The notes below the pieces were generated by a model. The model was given only the letters and a program-made list of their open reading frames with translations. It was not told where the DNA came from and made no database searches. Of a stretch of DNA of 64,000 bases, positions 24,321-32,481 are shown piece after piece. The position numbers were made by a program, and so were the translations under genes. This stretch comes from DASXAI01 sp963728985 (GTDB lineage: Bacteria > Actinomycetota > Acidimicrobiia > Acidimicrobiales > Ilumatobacteraceae). The stretch's first letter is position 1. The number at the start of each line of letters is the position of its first letter. The stretch lies in the NCBI GenBank assembly GCA_963728985.1, contig CAVSME010000003.1:1178001-1242000 (forward strand). Direction: 5' to 3'.

Positions 24321-25986
24321 ATGAACGGCGCCACGTTCGCCTTCGTGGCCCTGACGGTGGTGGCCGCGCTGTGGCTGTGGATCGCCGCCGCCCTGCGGAT
24401 CGTGTACCGGCCCCGCCGGCCACGGGAGGGACCGATGACGACGGAGCTCCGCGACGAGCCCCCGGCGATCGTGAACCTGCTGACGCATGAGTGGGCGGTG
24501 ACGGCGTCGGCGGCCGCGGCGACGGTGCTCGACCTGGCCCGCCGGGGCGTCATCGAGATCGTGCAGATCTCGCCCGAACGCGACATCGTGCAGCTGCGCC
24601 GCCAACCGCGTGAGACGGCCGACCTCCTGCCCTACGAGCGCCAAGTGTTCGACCACCTCCGGCGCCGGGCGGTCGACGGCGTGGTGCCCGCCGCCGCGCT
24701 CACGACAGGGCCGACAACGGCGTCGGACGCGTGGTGGACCCGGTTCCGGCGCGCCGTCGAGAAGGACGCTCGCCGCCGTGGTCTGTCGCAGCGGCGGTTC
24801 CCACCGGCGGTCGTGTCCGGGCTCGGCGTCAGCGTCGGCGTGCTCGTCCTGTGGCTGCTCATCGCCATCTCCGCGACCAAGGACGCCGATCCCGGTACGG
24901 GGCCCAAGCTGTGGTCGGTGCTGACCGCCATCGGCGTCGTCGGGATCGCCGTACTCGCCGCGGCGCGGTTCGACCGGTACCGCCAGCGCGACACCGACGC
25001 CGGGTTGATGGCGGCCAGCCACTGGCTCGGCGTCCGGCGGGGCTACGCCGAGGTCGGCAGCTACGACGAGCTGCCGCCGGCGGCCGTCGTGCTCTACGAG
25101 CGGCATCTCGCCTTCGCCGCGGCCATGGACGCGGCCCGCCGGACCGTCGCCCGGTTGCCGCTCAGCGCCGAGGACGATCGCCGCGGGTGGAGTCACCAAG
25201 GGGGCCGCTGGCGCCAGATCGTGGTGGACTACCCGACCCGGCGCGTCGGGTGGGGCATGGGGCCGGGGCGAGCGATCGTGACCGGCCTGCTGTGGACGGC
25301 CACGCTGCTGATCCCGATCTACGTCCTGGCCCGCGTGGGCACCGACCTGAAGGCCAACCTCGAGGACTTCGCCCGGTCGGCCGGGCAGGTCTCGGACCCG
25401 GCCAGCAGCGTCTACGACGAGACGATGGCCGATCGCCTCGCGCTCGGCCGTCACGGTGGTCATCGCCGTCGCCCTGATCGCCGTCACCGTCCATGCCGTG
25501 TTGCGCGGCGGCATCCGGCTGGTGCGGGGCCTCCTCGACGCCGGCCAGGAGCGACTCGTCATCGGCACGGTCGTACGCCGCCGGACGTGGCCGCACCGCC
25601 GGGGGACGGAGGAGGTCGAGGTCCACTGGATCGCCGTCGACGACGGCACGACCGAGCACCTGCGCGCCTACGTGGTGCGGGCGCCGCTGGCCATGCCGGT
25701 GCAGCAGGACGACGTCGTCGAACTGACGGCATCGCCGTACCTCGGCTTCGTCCGCTCGGTGCGGGTCACCACGCCTGCGCCGGCGTTGGCCCCGCCTCAG
25801 TCGCTCGATCAACTGCGCGGGCCGCCTGTCCTGCCTCCGCTGCACTGGACGGAGCGACTGGACTCGCCGGGCGCGGCCGGTGCGGAGGACGACTCGCCCG
25901 ACGCGCCCGCCGGCACTCCTCTCGGTGCCGCCGCCCTCGCCCGTCAGCTCCAGCGGCTCTTCGCCGCCATCGGCACGCGCCGATAG
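24321..25986 (+). pseudogene. DUF2207-like membrane protein, split by a frameshift
   Basis: The first frame (24321 to about 25440) gives an N-terminal helix, a winged-helix-like region typical of DUF2207 proteins (AIVNLLTHEWAVTASAAAATVLDLARRGVIEI), two helices in the middle and another hydrophobic stretch near LLWTATLLIPIYVLARVG. It then loses sense in Arg-rich sequence. The second frame resumes with a helix (VTVVIAVALIAVTVHAVL) and a soluble C-terminal domain to 25986. The switch is near 25435-25450 in GC-rich sequence and looks like a single indel; the intact product would be about 554 residues. It is 15 bp after the MazG-like gene. Confidence 0.72.
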
Positions 25987-26007
25987 GTGGCGAGCGCGAT
26001 CACCGGC

Positions 26008-27027
26008 CTACTCGGCGGCGACCAGCTCGGCGATCTGGACGGCGTTGAGGGCCGCCCCTTTGCGCAGGTTGTCGTTGGACACGAAGAGGGCGAGGCCGTG
26101 CTCGACCGTGGGATCGCGCCGGATGCGGCCGACGAAGCTCGGGTCCTTGCCCGCGGCGAGGAGCGGCGTCGGGATGTCGACCACCGCCACGCCCGGCGCC
26201 GCGCCGAGGAGCTCGGCCGCTCGTTCCGGTGAGATGGGCCGCTCGAAGGCGGCGTTGATCGACAGCGAGTGGCCGGTGAAGACAGGCACGCGCACGCACG
26301 TCCCGATCACAGGGAGGTCGGGGATCTCGAGGATCTTGCGGCTCTCGTTGCGGAGCTTCTGCTCCTCGTCGGTCTCGCCCGATCCGTCGTCGATGAGCTT
26401 GCCGGCGAAGGGCAGGACGTTGAAGGCGATGGGGCGGGCGAACTTCTGGGGCGCCGGGAAGTCGACGGCGTCGCCGTCGTGGGTGAGTGCGGTGGCGCCG
26501 TCGAGCACCTTGCGCACCTGCTCGTCCAGTTCCTCGACCCCGGACAGGCCGGCGCCGGAGACCGCCTGGTAGCTGCTCACGACGAGGCGGATCAGCCCGG
26601 CCTCGGCATGGAGAGGCTTCAGCACCGGCATGAAGGCCATGGTGGTGCAGTTGGGGTTGGCGATGATCCCCTTCGGCCGATGGGCTACGGCATGGGGATT
26701 GACCTCCGAGACCACGAGGGGTACGTCGGGGTCCATCCGCCACGCCGAGGAGTTGTCGATCACCACGGCGCCGGCGGCGGCGAACTTGGGAGCGAGGGCC
26801 CGGGAGCCGGTCGCGCCGGCCGAGAACAGGGCGATGTCCAGGCCGGAGGGATCGGCGAGGTCGGCGTCCTCCACCACGATGTCATCACGCTTCCAGGGCA
26901 GCGTGCGGCCCGCCGAGCGGGCTGAGGCGAAGTAGCGGAGCTCGTCCACCGGGAACGCCCGCTCCTCGAGGATGCGACGCATCACGCCGCCGACCTGGCC
27001 CGTTGCACCGACAACACCCACGCGCAT
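26008..27027 (-). CDS. asd: Aspartate-semialdehyde dehydrogenase
   Basis: A 339-residue NADPH-dependent enzyme that reduces aspartyl-4-phosphate to the semialdehyde, the branch-point to lysine/diaminopimelate, threonine and methionine. VGVVGATGQVGG (3-14) is the nucleotide-binding loop and the catalytic cysteine is Cys127 in NPNCTTM. FSAGATGS and SSYQAVSGAG are further family motifs. The start at 27027 (MRVGVVG) is used because an upstream in-frame ATG at 27087 only adds Arg/Gly-rich sequence. It is downstream of lysC on the same strand, separated by 149 bp that contain a dispersed repeat. Confidence 0.97.
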   Translation of the reverse strand: MRVGVVGATGQVGGVMRRILEERAFPVDELRYFASARSAGRTLPWKRDDIVVEDADLADPSGLDIALFSAGATGSRALAPKFAAAGAVVIDNSSAWRMDPDVPLVVSEVNPHAVAHRPKGIIANPNCTTMAFMPVLKPLHAEAGLIRLVVSSYQAVSGAGLSGVEELDEQVRKVLDGATALTHDGDAVDFPAPQKFARPIAFNVLPFAGKLIDDGSGETDEEQKLRNESRKILEIPDLPVIGTCVRVPVFTGHSLSINAAFERPISPERAAELLGAAPGVAVVDIPTPLLAAGKDPSFVGRIRRDPTVEHGLALFVSNDNLRKGAALNAVQIAELVAAE

Positions 27028-27098
27028 GGCCCGCCACGCTACCGGCCCACCCCCCGCCGCCCGCCCCCGCATTTCGCGCCGGCCCACTCTCCGGCGCG

Positions 27099-27146
27099 CA
27101 GCCTGCGCGCTTGGTACCGCTGGAGCGGTAGCAAGTGTTCAGGCTG
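27099..27146. repeat. 48-bp dispersed inverted repeat, copy 2
   Basis: It shares GGTAGCAAGTGTTCAGGCTG exactly with copy 1 (2623-2670), and the loop-side TACCGC. The left arm is more diverged (CGCG in place of AACA), leaving about five mismatches in the stem. It sits between lysC and asd, inside a probable operon, so it is unlikely to be a strong terminator there. Confidence 0.7.
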
Positions 27147-27176
27147 CGCGCTTCTGGACGCGACGCGGAGGGGCGA

Positions 27177-28427
27177 CTACTTGCGTTCGGGGAGGGGGCC
27201 GCCGTAATCGTTGCCCGAGTCGAGCCCGAACGCCGTGTGCAGCGACTGCACGGCCTCCTGGAGCGCCGGCGCCGGCACCACCACGGTCGTGCGGATCGTC
27301 GACGTCGAGATCATCTCGATGTTGATGGCACGATCGGCCAGGGTGCGGAACATCTTGGCGGCGATACCCGGGCTGGTCTTCATCCCGGCCCCGATCAGGC
27401 TGACCTTGGCGATGTCGGCGTCGTGGCTGACGCCGGTCGCACCGACCTCGGCCGCCACCCGCTGCACGATCGCCTCGGCCACGCCCATGTCGGCCTTGGG
27501 CACGGTGAAGCTGATGTCGGTCGTGCCCTCCTTGGACGTGTTCTGCACGATCATGTCGACGTTCACCCCGGCATCGGCCAGTGGCTCGAACAGGGCGGCG
27601 GAGATGCCCGGCCGGTCCGGCACGCCGGCAATCGTGACCTTCGCCTCGCTGACGTCATGGGTGACGCCCGAGATGATCGGATCCTCCATCGTTGGCTCCT
27701 CGTAAGTGACCCAGGTGCCCGGCTCCCAGGTGAAGCTCGAGCGGACGTGCAGGGGGACGCCGTAGTTGCGGGCGAACTCGACCGAGCGCAAGGCCAGCAC
27801 CCGACCCCCGCTGGCCGCCATCTCGAGCATCTCGTCGAAGCTCAGGTGCTGCAGCTTGCGGGCCTGGGGGACGATGCGGGGATCGGCGCTGAACACGCCG
27901 GTGACGTCGGTGTAGATCTCGCAGGAGTCGGCCTTGAACGCCGCCGCCAACGCCACCGCCGTGGTGTCGGAGCCGCCCCGGCCGAGCGTGGTGATCTCCC
28001 GCTCGGTGGAGACGCCCTGGAAACCGGCCACGACCGCCACCTTCCCGGCGGCGACTGCGTCCCGGACTCGGTCGCCCTTCACCTCGAGGATCTTGGCCCT
28101 CGTGTGCGCGGCGTCGGTGATGATGCCGACCTGGCTGCCGGTGAAGCTGACCGCCTCGACCCCGAGGTCGGCCAGGGCCATGCACAGCAGGGCCATGCTC
28201 TTGCGCTCGCCCACCGTCAGCAGCATGTCCATCTCGCGCCCGGGCTGCGTCTTGGAGACAGCGTTGGCCAGCGCGATGAGGTTGTCCGTCTCCTTGCCCA
28301 TGGCCGAGACCACCACGACGACGTCGTGGCCCTGCCGGCGGGTGAAGGCGACGTTCTCGGCGACGGCCCGCATGCGGTCCGCATCGGCCACCGACGTCCC
28401 GCCGTACTTCTGGACGATCAATGCCAT
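27177..28427 (-). CDS. lysC: Aspartate kinase
   Basis: A 416-residue aspartokinase that phosphorylates aspartate in the first step of the lysine/threonine/methionine pathway. KYGGTS (7-12) is the kinase signature, FQGVSTEREITTLGRGGSD the catalytic core, and two ACT domains follow from about residue 265 (TIAGVPDRPG; SLIGAGMKTSPG), the usual site of feedback control by lysine and threonine. The ATG at 28427 begins directly at MALIVQKYGG. Internal translation of a beta subunit is common in this family in Actinobacteria and may occur here. Confidence 0.97.
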   Translation of the reverse strand: MALIVQKYGGTSVADADRMRAVAENVAFTRRQGHDVVVVVSAMGKETDNLIALANAVSKTQPGREMDMLLTVGERKSMALLCMALADLGVEAVSFTGSQVGIITDAAHTRAKILEVKGDRVRDAVAAGKVAVVAGFQGVSTEREITTLGRGGSDTTAVALAAAFKADSCEIYTDVTGVFSADPRIVPQARKLQHLSFDEMLEMAASGGRVLALRSVEFARNYGVPLHVRSSFTWEPGTWVTYEEPTMEDPIISGVTHDVSEAKVTIAGVPDRPGISAALFEPLADAGVNVDMIVQNTSKEGTTDISFTVPKADMGVAEAIVQRVAAEVGATGVSHDADIAKVSLIGAGMKTSPGIAAKMFRTLADRAINIEMISTSTIRTTVVVPAPALQEAVQSLHTAFGLDSGNDYGGPLPERK

Positions 28428-28508
28428 CGCGTTGCCACCACGTCCCGTGACGGTACCCGAGGTCGCGCCCACGTCAGGGGGCGTTTGATCTCCTAGCCTG
28501 CTCGCTCC

Positions 28509-29330
28509 GTGGGTACCGACAAACGGGAACGCCAGAAGGCAAACCGGCAGCTCCGGTTGGAGGAGCTCCACAAGCAGCGCGCCTCGCAGAAGCGCCGCCG
28601 GACCGCGGTGATCTGGGGCGGCATCGTCGCCGTGGCACTCGTGATCGCGTTCGGGATCTGGTTCTTCAACCACGACAGCAGCAAGAGCGAGGTCAGCGCG
28701 TCGGACACCACCGTGGCGCCGGCGGCCAGCACGACGGTGCCGCCCCCGGGCACCACCGCCGTGCCCACGCCGTGCCCGGCCGCCGACGGTTCGTCGCCCA
28801 AGACCGGCACCTTCGCCGCCGCGCCGGCCATGTGCATCGACCCGACGAAGACCTACACGGCCACCGTCGAGACCAACAAGGGCACCTTCACCGTGGCCCT
28901 CGACCCGACCAAGGCGCCGAACACCGTCAACAACTTCGTCGCCCTGTCGCGCTACCACTACTACGACGACACTCCGTGCCACCGGATCATCAAGGACTTC
29001 GTGGTGCAGTGCGGTGACCCGACCGGCAAGGGCACCGGTGGCCCGGGCTACGAGTTCGCCGACGAGCTGCCCCAGGCGGGCGAGTACAAAGTCGGCTCAC
29101 TGGCCATGGCCAACTCCGGGCCGGACACCAACGGCAGCCAGTTCTTCATCATCACCGGCGACCAGGGCGCGCAGCTGCCGCCCAACTACACGCTCTTCGG
29201 CCAGGTGACCGACGGGTTCGACACCACCGTCAAGGCGATGGAGGCGGCGGCCAATCCCGACGTCAGCAAGAACGGCGTGCCGCCCACGGAGCCCATCACC
29301 ATCACCAAGGTGACCATCGCCGAGTCGTAG
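28509..29330 (+). CDS. Membrane-anchored cyclophilin-type peptidyl-prolyl isomerase
   Basis: A 273-residue protein with a charged cytoplasmic N-terminus, one transmembrane helix at about 33-53 (AVIWGGIVAVALVIAFGIW), a Thr/Pro linker and a cyclophilin domain from about 109. FHRI-type and QFFI motifs are seen as CHRIIKDFVVQCGDPTGKGTGGPGY and GSQFFIITGD, which carry the isomerase residues. It should assist folding of secreted proteins outside the membrane. GTG start. The gene is divergent from lysC, with about 80 bp between them. Confidence 0.92.
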   Translation: MGTDKRERQKANRQLRLEELHKQRASQKRRRTAVIWGGIVAVALVIAFGIWFFNHDSSKSEVSASDTTVAPAASTTVPPPGTTAVPTPCPAADGSSPKTGTFAAAPAMCIDPTKTYTATVETNKGTFTVALDPTKAPNTVNNFVALSRYHYYDDTPCHRIIKDFVVQCGDPTGKGTGGPGYEFADELPQAGEYKVGSLAMANSGPDTNGSQFFIITGDQGAQLPPNYTLFGQVTDGFDTTVKAMEAAANPDVSKNGVPPTEPITITKVTIAES

Positions 29331-29378
29331 CGGCGCCAACTGATGCGCGGAACCCAACGCATATCGGGCCCAGGCGCG

Positions 29379-30043
29379 TCAGTACGCCCGGCCGGGGAGG
29401 CGGTCCAGCCCGACTTCCGCGCCGGCGTCGTAGATGGCGACCTCGCCCACCGTGGTCCAGCGGCCATCGGGCTCGTGCACGAGCGCCGACCCCGCGTGCA
29501 GCGCCGCCAGCAGGAACCCGTGGGACAGCTCCTTCGTGCGGTGCAGCCGCTCGGGCGACCACTGGTCGGCCGCGGGGATCACCGCCAGGCCCCGGACGAG
29601 ACCCAACCCGAGGGTGAACGCGCCCCGCGCGGGTCGACCATCGGGTCGGTGAGCACCATGGCCCCGGCCGACGAGCCGGCCACCACGCCACCGCTCCCGA
29701 CCGCCTCGACGATGGCGTCCCACAATGGTGTCTCCTTGAGCACCGAACGCAGGTGCATCGGGGAGCCGCCGGCCAGGTAGGTGAACCGGCTGGTCCGCAC
29801 CGCCTCCACGTTCTCGGCCCGCATCGCGTCGGGGCGGGCCAGCACGGCGAGGCCCTCGGCCCGCGCCCCCAGGGTCTCGAACCACGACGAGGCCGCCGCC
29901 ACCAGCCGATCGGGATGCTCGTAGGCGGCCCCGGTCGGCAGCACCAGCACCCGGTCCGTGCCGGCGGCGTCGAGCAGGCGGCGGTCGACAGTGCACGCCG
30001 GGGTGAACTCCCCGCCGCCGAGGAGGGCAATGGTGCCGGTCAC
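29379..30043 (-). CDS. Peptidase S51/cyanophycinase-like protein, apparent frameshift
   Basis: Start MTGTIALLGGGEF and GSSAGAM, with the nucleophile Ser125, identify the S51 (dipeptidase E/cyanophycinase) class I glutamine-amidotransferase-like fold. After MVDPRG the frame shifts at about 29622-29632, within a C/G-rich run, and the conserved continuation GAFTLGLGLVRGLAVIPAADQW followed by LHRTKEL, with the expected histidine region, is read in the next frame to 29379. A one-base consensus error is the simplest explanation; otherwise it is a pseudogene. The true product would be about 221 residues. Confidence 0.75.
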
Positions 30044-30061
30044 GGCCCGTGAAGGTACAGG

Positions 30062-30826
30062 TCAGACCGGTTCGAGCAGGGCGTCGTCGAGATCGGCCAG
30101 CACCGAGTCGGCCACGCCCAGGGAGCGCACGTAGTCGCGCGTCGACCCGTGCTGCTCGCTGATCAGGGACAGCAGGCCCGCCATGGCCGCCGGATCGGCG
30201 GCCATGAACGCCGCCGGGGTGGCCGCCAGGGCGGCCCGCGCCTCTTCGCTCTCGGCCGCCCACCGCTCCTGCATGCGGGTCATGGCCAGCGCGGTGAGGG
30301 CGTAGTCGGCGACGACGTCGTCATCGGCCACGCCGAGGGTGCTGAGCAGCAGCCCGGCGAGCACGCCGGTGCGGTCCTTGCCGGCGGCGCAGTGGAACAC
30401 GCCGGGCAGCGCCCCCGGGGTGGCCAGGATGCGGAAGGCATCGGCCACCCGAGCCTCCGCCGTCGAGACCATCTGGATGTACTTGCCCATGAGGAAGGCG
30501 GTGGCGGGCTCGTGGGCGGCAGGGGCCTCGGCCGGATCCCAGATGACGTCCATCAGCGACAGGTGGTGGTAGCCCACGGGATGGGCTTCGATCGGGAAGC
30601 GACCCCGCTCCACCAGCTCGTTCTCGGTCCGCAGATCGATCACCGTGCACAGACCCAGTCGCCGCAGGATCTCGATGTCGGGCTCGGTCAGCCGGTGCAG
30701 CCCATCGGCCCGGAACAGGGTGCGCCAGCGCGTCCGGCGACCCGGTCCGGCGGGGTAGCCGCCCAGGTCACGGAAGTTGAACGCGGACTCCAGCACCACA
30801 TGGCGGTCGGCTTCGAGGGCGCTCAT
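30062..30826 (-). CDS. Tyrosine-protein phosphatase (PtpB/IphP-like)
   Basis: A 254-residue phosphatase with the P-loop HCAAGKDRTG (145-154; Cys146, Arg152), the extended AGKDR signature of the PtpB/LipA-type tyrosine or phosphoinositide phosphatases. FNFRDLGGY near the start and the VIDLRTENE segment are also typical of the family. I start at 30826 (MSALEADRHV) because the family begins shortly before FNFRDLGG; a further in-frame ATG at 30895 is possible. It lies 18 bp upstream of the S51-like gene on the same strand. Confidence 0.9.
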   Translation of the reverse strand: MSALEADRHVVLESAFNFRDLGGYPAGPGRRTRWRTLFRADGLHRLTEPDIEILRRLGLCTVIDLRTENELVERGRFPIEAHPVGYHHLSLMDVIWDPAEAPAAHEPATAFLMGKYIQMVSTAEARVADAFRILATPGALPGVFHCAAGKDRTGVLAGLLLSTLGVADDDVVADYALTALAMTRMQERWAAESEEARAALAATPAAFMAADPAAMAGLLSLISEQHGSTRDYVRSLGVADSVLADLDDALLEPV

Positions 30827-30938
30827 ACCTACGACGGTATCGACATCGGGTAGCGCCCAGGGAGCGGTTCCGTGAACAGCAGCATTTCGGTCCACAGGTC
30901 ATTGGTCACGGCTCCCTACCGGCGAGTAACGTTTGGCC

Positions 30939-31793
30939 ATGGACGTTGACCGGGTGGGAATCGTCGGGTCAGGGCAAATGGGAGGGGGCATCGCCGAGGT
31001 AGCCGCCCGGGCGGGCTACGACGTGGTGCTGCGGTCGCGCACGACCGAGGCGGCGGCGGCCACCCTCGCCGGGATCAACAAGTCGCTGGCCAAGCAGGTG
31101 GCAAAGGGCCGGCTGGAGGAAGACGAGCGAGCGGCCATCGTCGCCCGGATCACCCCGACGGCCGAGCTGTCCGACCTCTTCGACTGCGATCTGGTGATCG
31201 AGTCAGTGGTCGAGGACCTCACCGTCAAGAAGGTGCTGTTCCACGAGCTCGACGCCGTGTGCAAGCCGAGCGCCATCGTGGCCACGAACACCTCCACCCT
31301 GTCGGTGATCGAGCTCGCCGTGCAGACCAAGCGCCCCGAGCGGGTGTGCGGCATCCACTTCTTCAACCCGGCGCCGCTCATGTCGCTCGTGGAGGTCGTG
31401 CGCCCGCTCACTGCCACCGACGAGACCATCGCCGCCGCCAAGGGCTTCGCCCAGCGTTGCGGCAAGGACGCCGTGGACGTCAAGGACCGGGCCGGCTTCA
31501 TCGTCAACGCCCTGCTGTTCCCGTACCTGAACAACGCCGTGCGCATGCTGGACCACGGCACCGCCTCCATGGAGGACATCGACGTCGCCATGAAGGGCGG
31601 GTGCAACTTCCCCCTCGGGCCGTTCCAGCTCCTCGACCTCGTCGGCCTGGACACGTCCGTGGCCATCCTCGACGCCCTGTACGCCGAGTTCAAGGACCCG
31701 AACTACACGCCGGTGCCCAGCCTGCGCCGCATGGTGGAGGCCGGCCTGCTGGGTCGCAAGAGCGGGCGCGGGTTCTACGACTATCGCGGCTGA
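30939..31793 (+). CDS. 3-hydroxyacyl-CoA (3-hydroxybutyryl-CoA) dehydrogenase
   Basis: A 284-residue NAD(P)-dependent enzyme of the HBDH/FadB type. The Rossmann loop is GIVGSGQMGGGI (7-18); VIESVVEDL, ATNTSTLSV and the catalytic histidine in GIHFFNPAPLM are all present, and LLGRKSGRGFYDY ends the protein. It interconverts acetoacetyl-CoA and 3-hydroxybutyryl-CoA. The nearby ethylmalonyl-CoA mutase makes a role in the ethylmalonyl-CoA pathway or butyrate metabolism plausible. Start at the ATG 30939; a TTG two codons upstream is less likely. Confidence 0.93.
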   Translation: MDVDRVGIVGSGQMGGGIAEVAARAGYDVVLRSRTTEAAAATLAGINKSLAKQVAKGRLEEDERAAIVARITPTAELSDLFDCDLVIESVVEDLTVKKVLFHELDAVCKPSAIVATNTSTLSVIELAVQTKRPERVCGIHFFNPAPLMSLVEVVRPLTATDETIAAAKGFAQRCGKDAVDVKDRAGFIVNALLFPYLNNAVRMLDHGTASMEDIDVAMKGGCNFPLGPFQLLDLVGLDTSVAILDALYAEFKDPNYTPVPSLRRMVEAGLLGRKSGRGFYDYRG

Positions 31794-31800
31794 GTCCGGT

Positions 31801-32481
31801 GTGATCGCCAACGCGGTCGAACCCCCGCCGACGCCATGGCAGTTCCCGCCGCCCACGGGCGCCCCCGACGACCTCGTATGCCTCGGCGCCGACTTGGAGC
31901 CCGGCACCATCCTGGCCGCCTACCGCGCCGGCCTGTTCCCGATGCCCTATGACCGGCGCCGGCTGGGCTGGTGGTCCCCCGACCCGCGCGGCGTGCTCCC
32001 GCTCGACGGGTTGCGCGTCACGCGGTCGCTGCGGCGATCCGTGCGCCGCTACGAGGTCCGGTTCGACACCGCCTTCGTCGACGTCATCACCGCCTGCGCC
32101 ACGGTCCGCCGCCGCGGCGGGTGGATCACCCCGGCCTTCATCGCCGCCTACGGGCGCCTCCACGAGCTCGGCTGGACCCACAGCGTGGAGACCTGGACCG
32201 ATGACGGTGAGCTGGCCGGCGGGCTCTACGGTGTCGCCATCGGTGGGCTCTTCGCCGGCGAGTCGATGTTCCATCGCCGGACCGACGCGTCGAAGGTGGC
32301 GCTCCTCGCCCTCGTCGATCAGCTGCAGGCGTCGGGCATGACCCTGCTCGACGTCCAGTGGCTGACGCCCCACCTGGCCACGCTGGGCGCTACCGAGGTG
32401 CCGCGCGCCCGCTACCTCGCCCTCCTCCACGACGCCTTGGCGGTGCGGACCACCTTCGGGACACAATTCGCCCATGGTTGA
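31801..32481 (+). CDS. aat: Leucyl/phenylalanyl-tRNA--protein transferase
   Basis: A 226-residue enzyme that adds Leu or Phe from tRNA to N-terminal Arg/Lys of proteins, marking them for ClpSP degradation (N-end rule). Family motifs are WWSPDPRGV, GGWITPAFIAAYGRLHELGWTHSVE and GGLYGVAIGGLFAGESMFHR. Start GTG 7 bp after the dehydrogenase; the 3' end overlaps the start of ethylmalonyl-CoA mutase by 8 bp, so the three genes are co-transcribed although the functions differ. Confidence 0.95.
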   Translation: MIANAVEPPPTPWQFPPPTGAPDDLVCLGADLEPGTILAAYRAGLFPMPYDRRRLGWWSPDPRGVLPLDGLRVTRSLRRSVRRYEVRFDTAFVDVITACATVRRRGGWITPAFIAAYGRLHELGWTHSVETWTDDGELAGGLYGVAIGGLFAGESMFHRRTDASKVALLALVDQLQASGMTLLDVQWLTPHLATLGATEVPRARYLALLHDALAVRTTFGTQFAHG

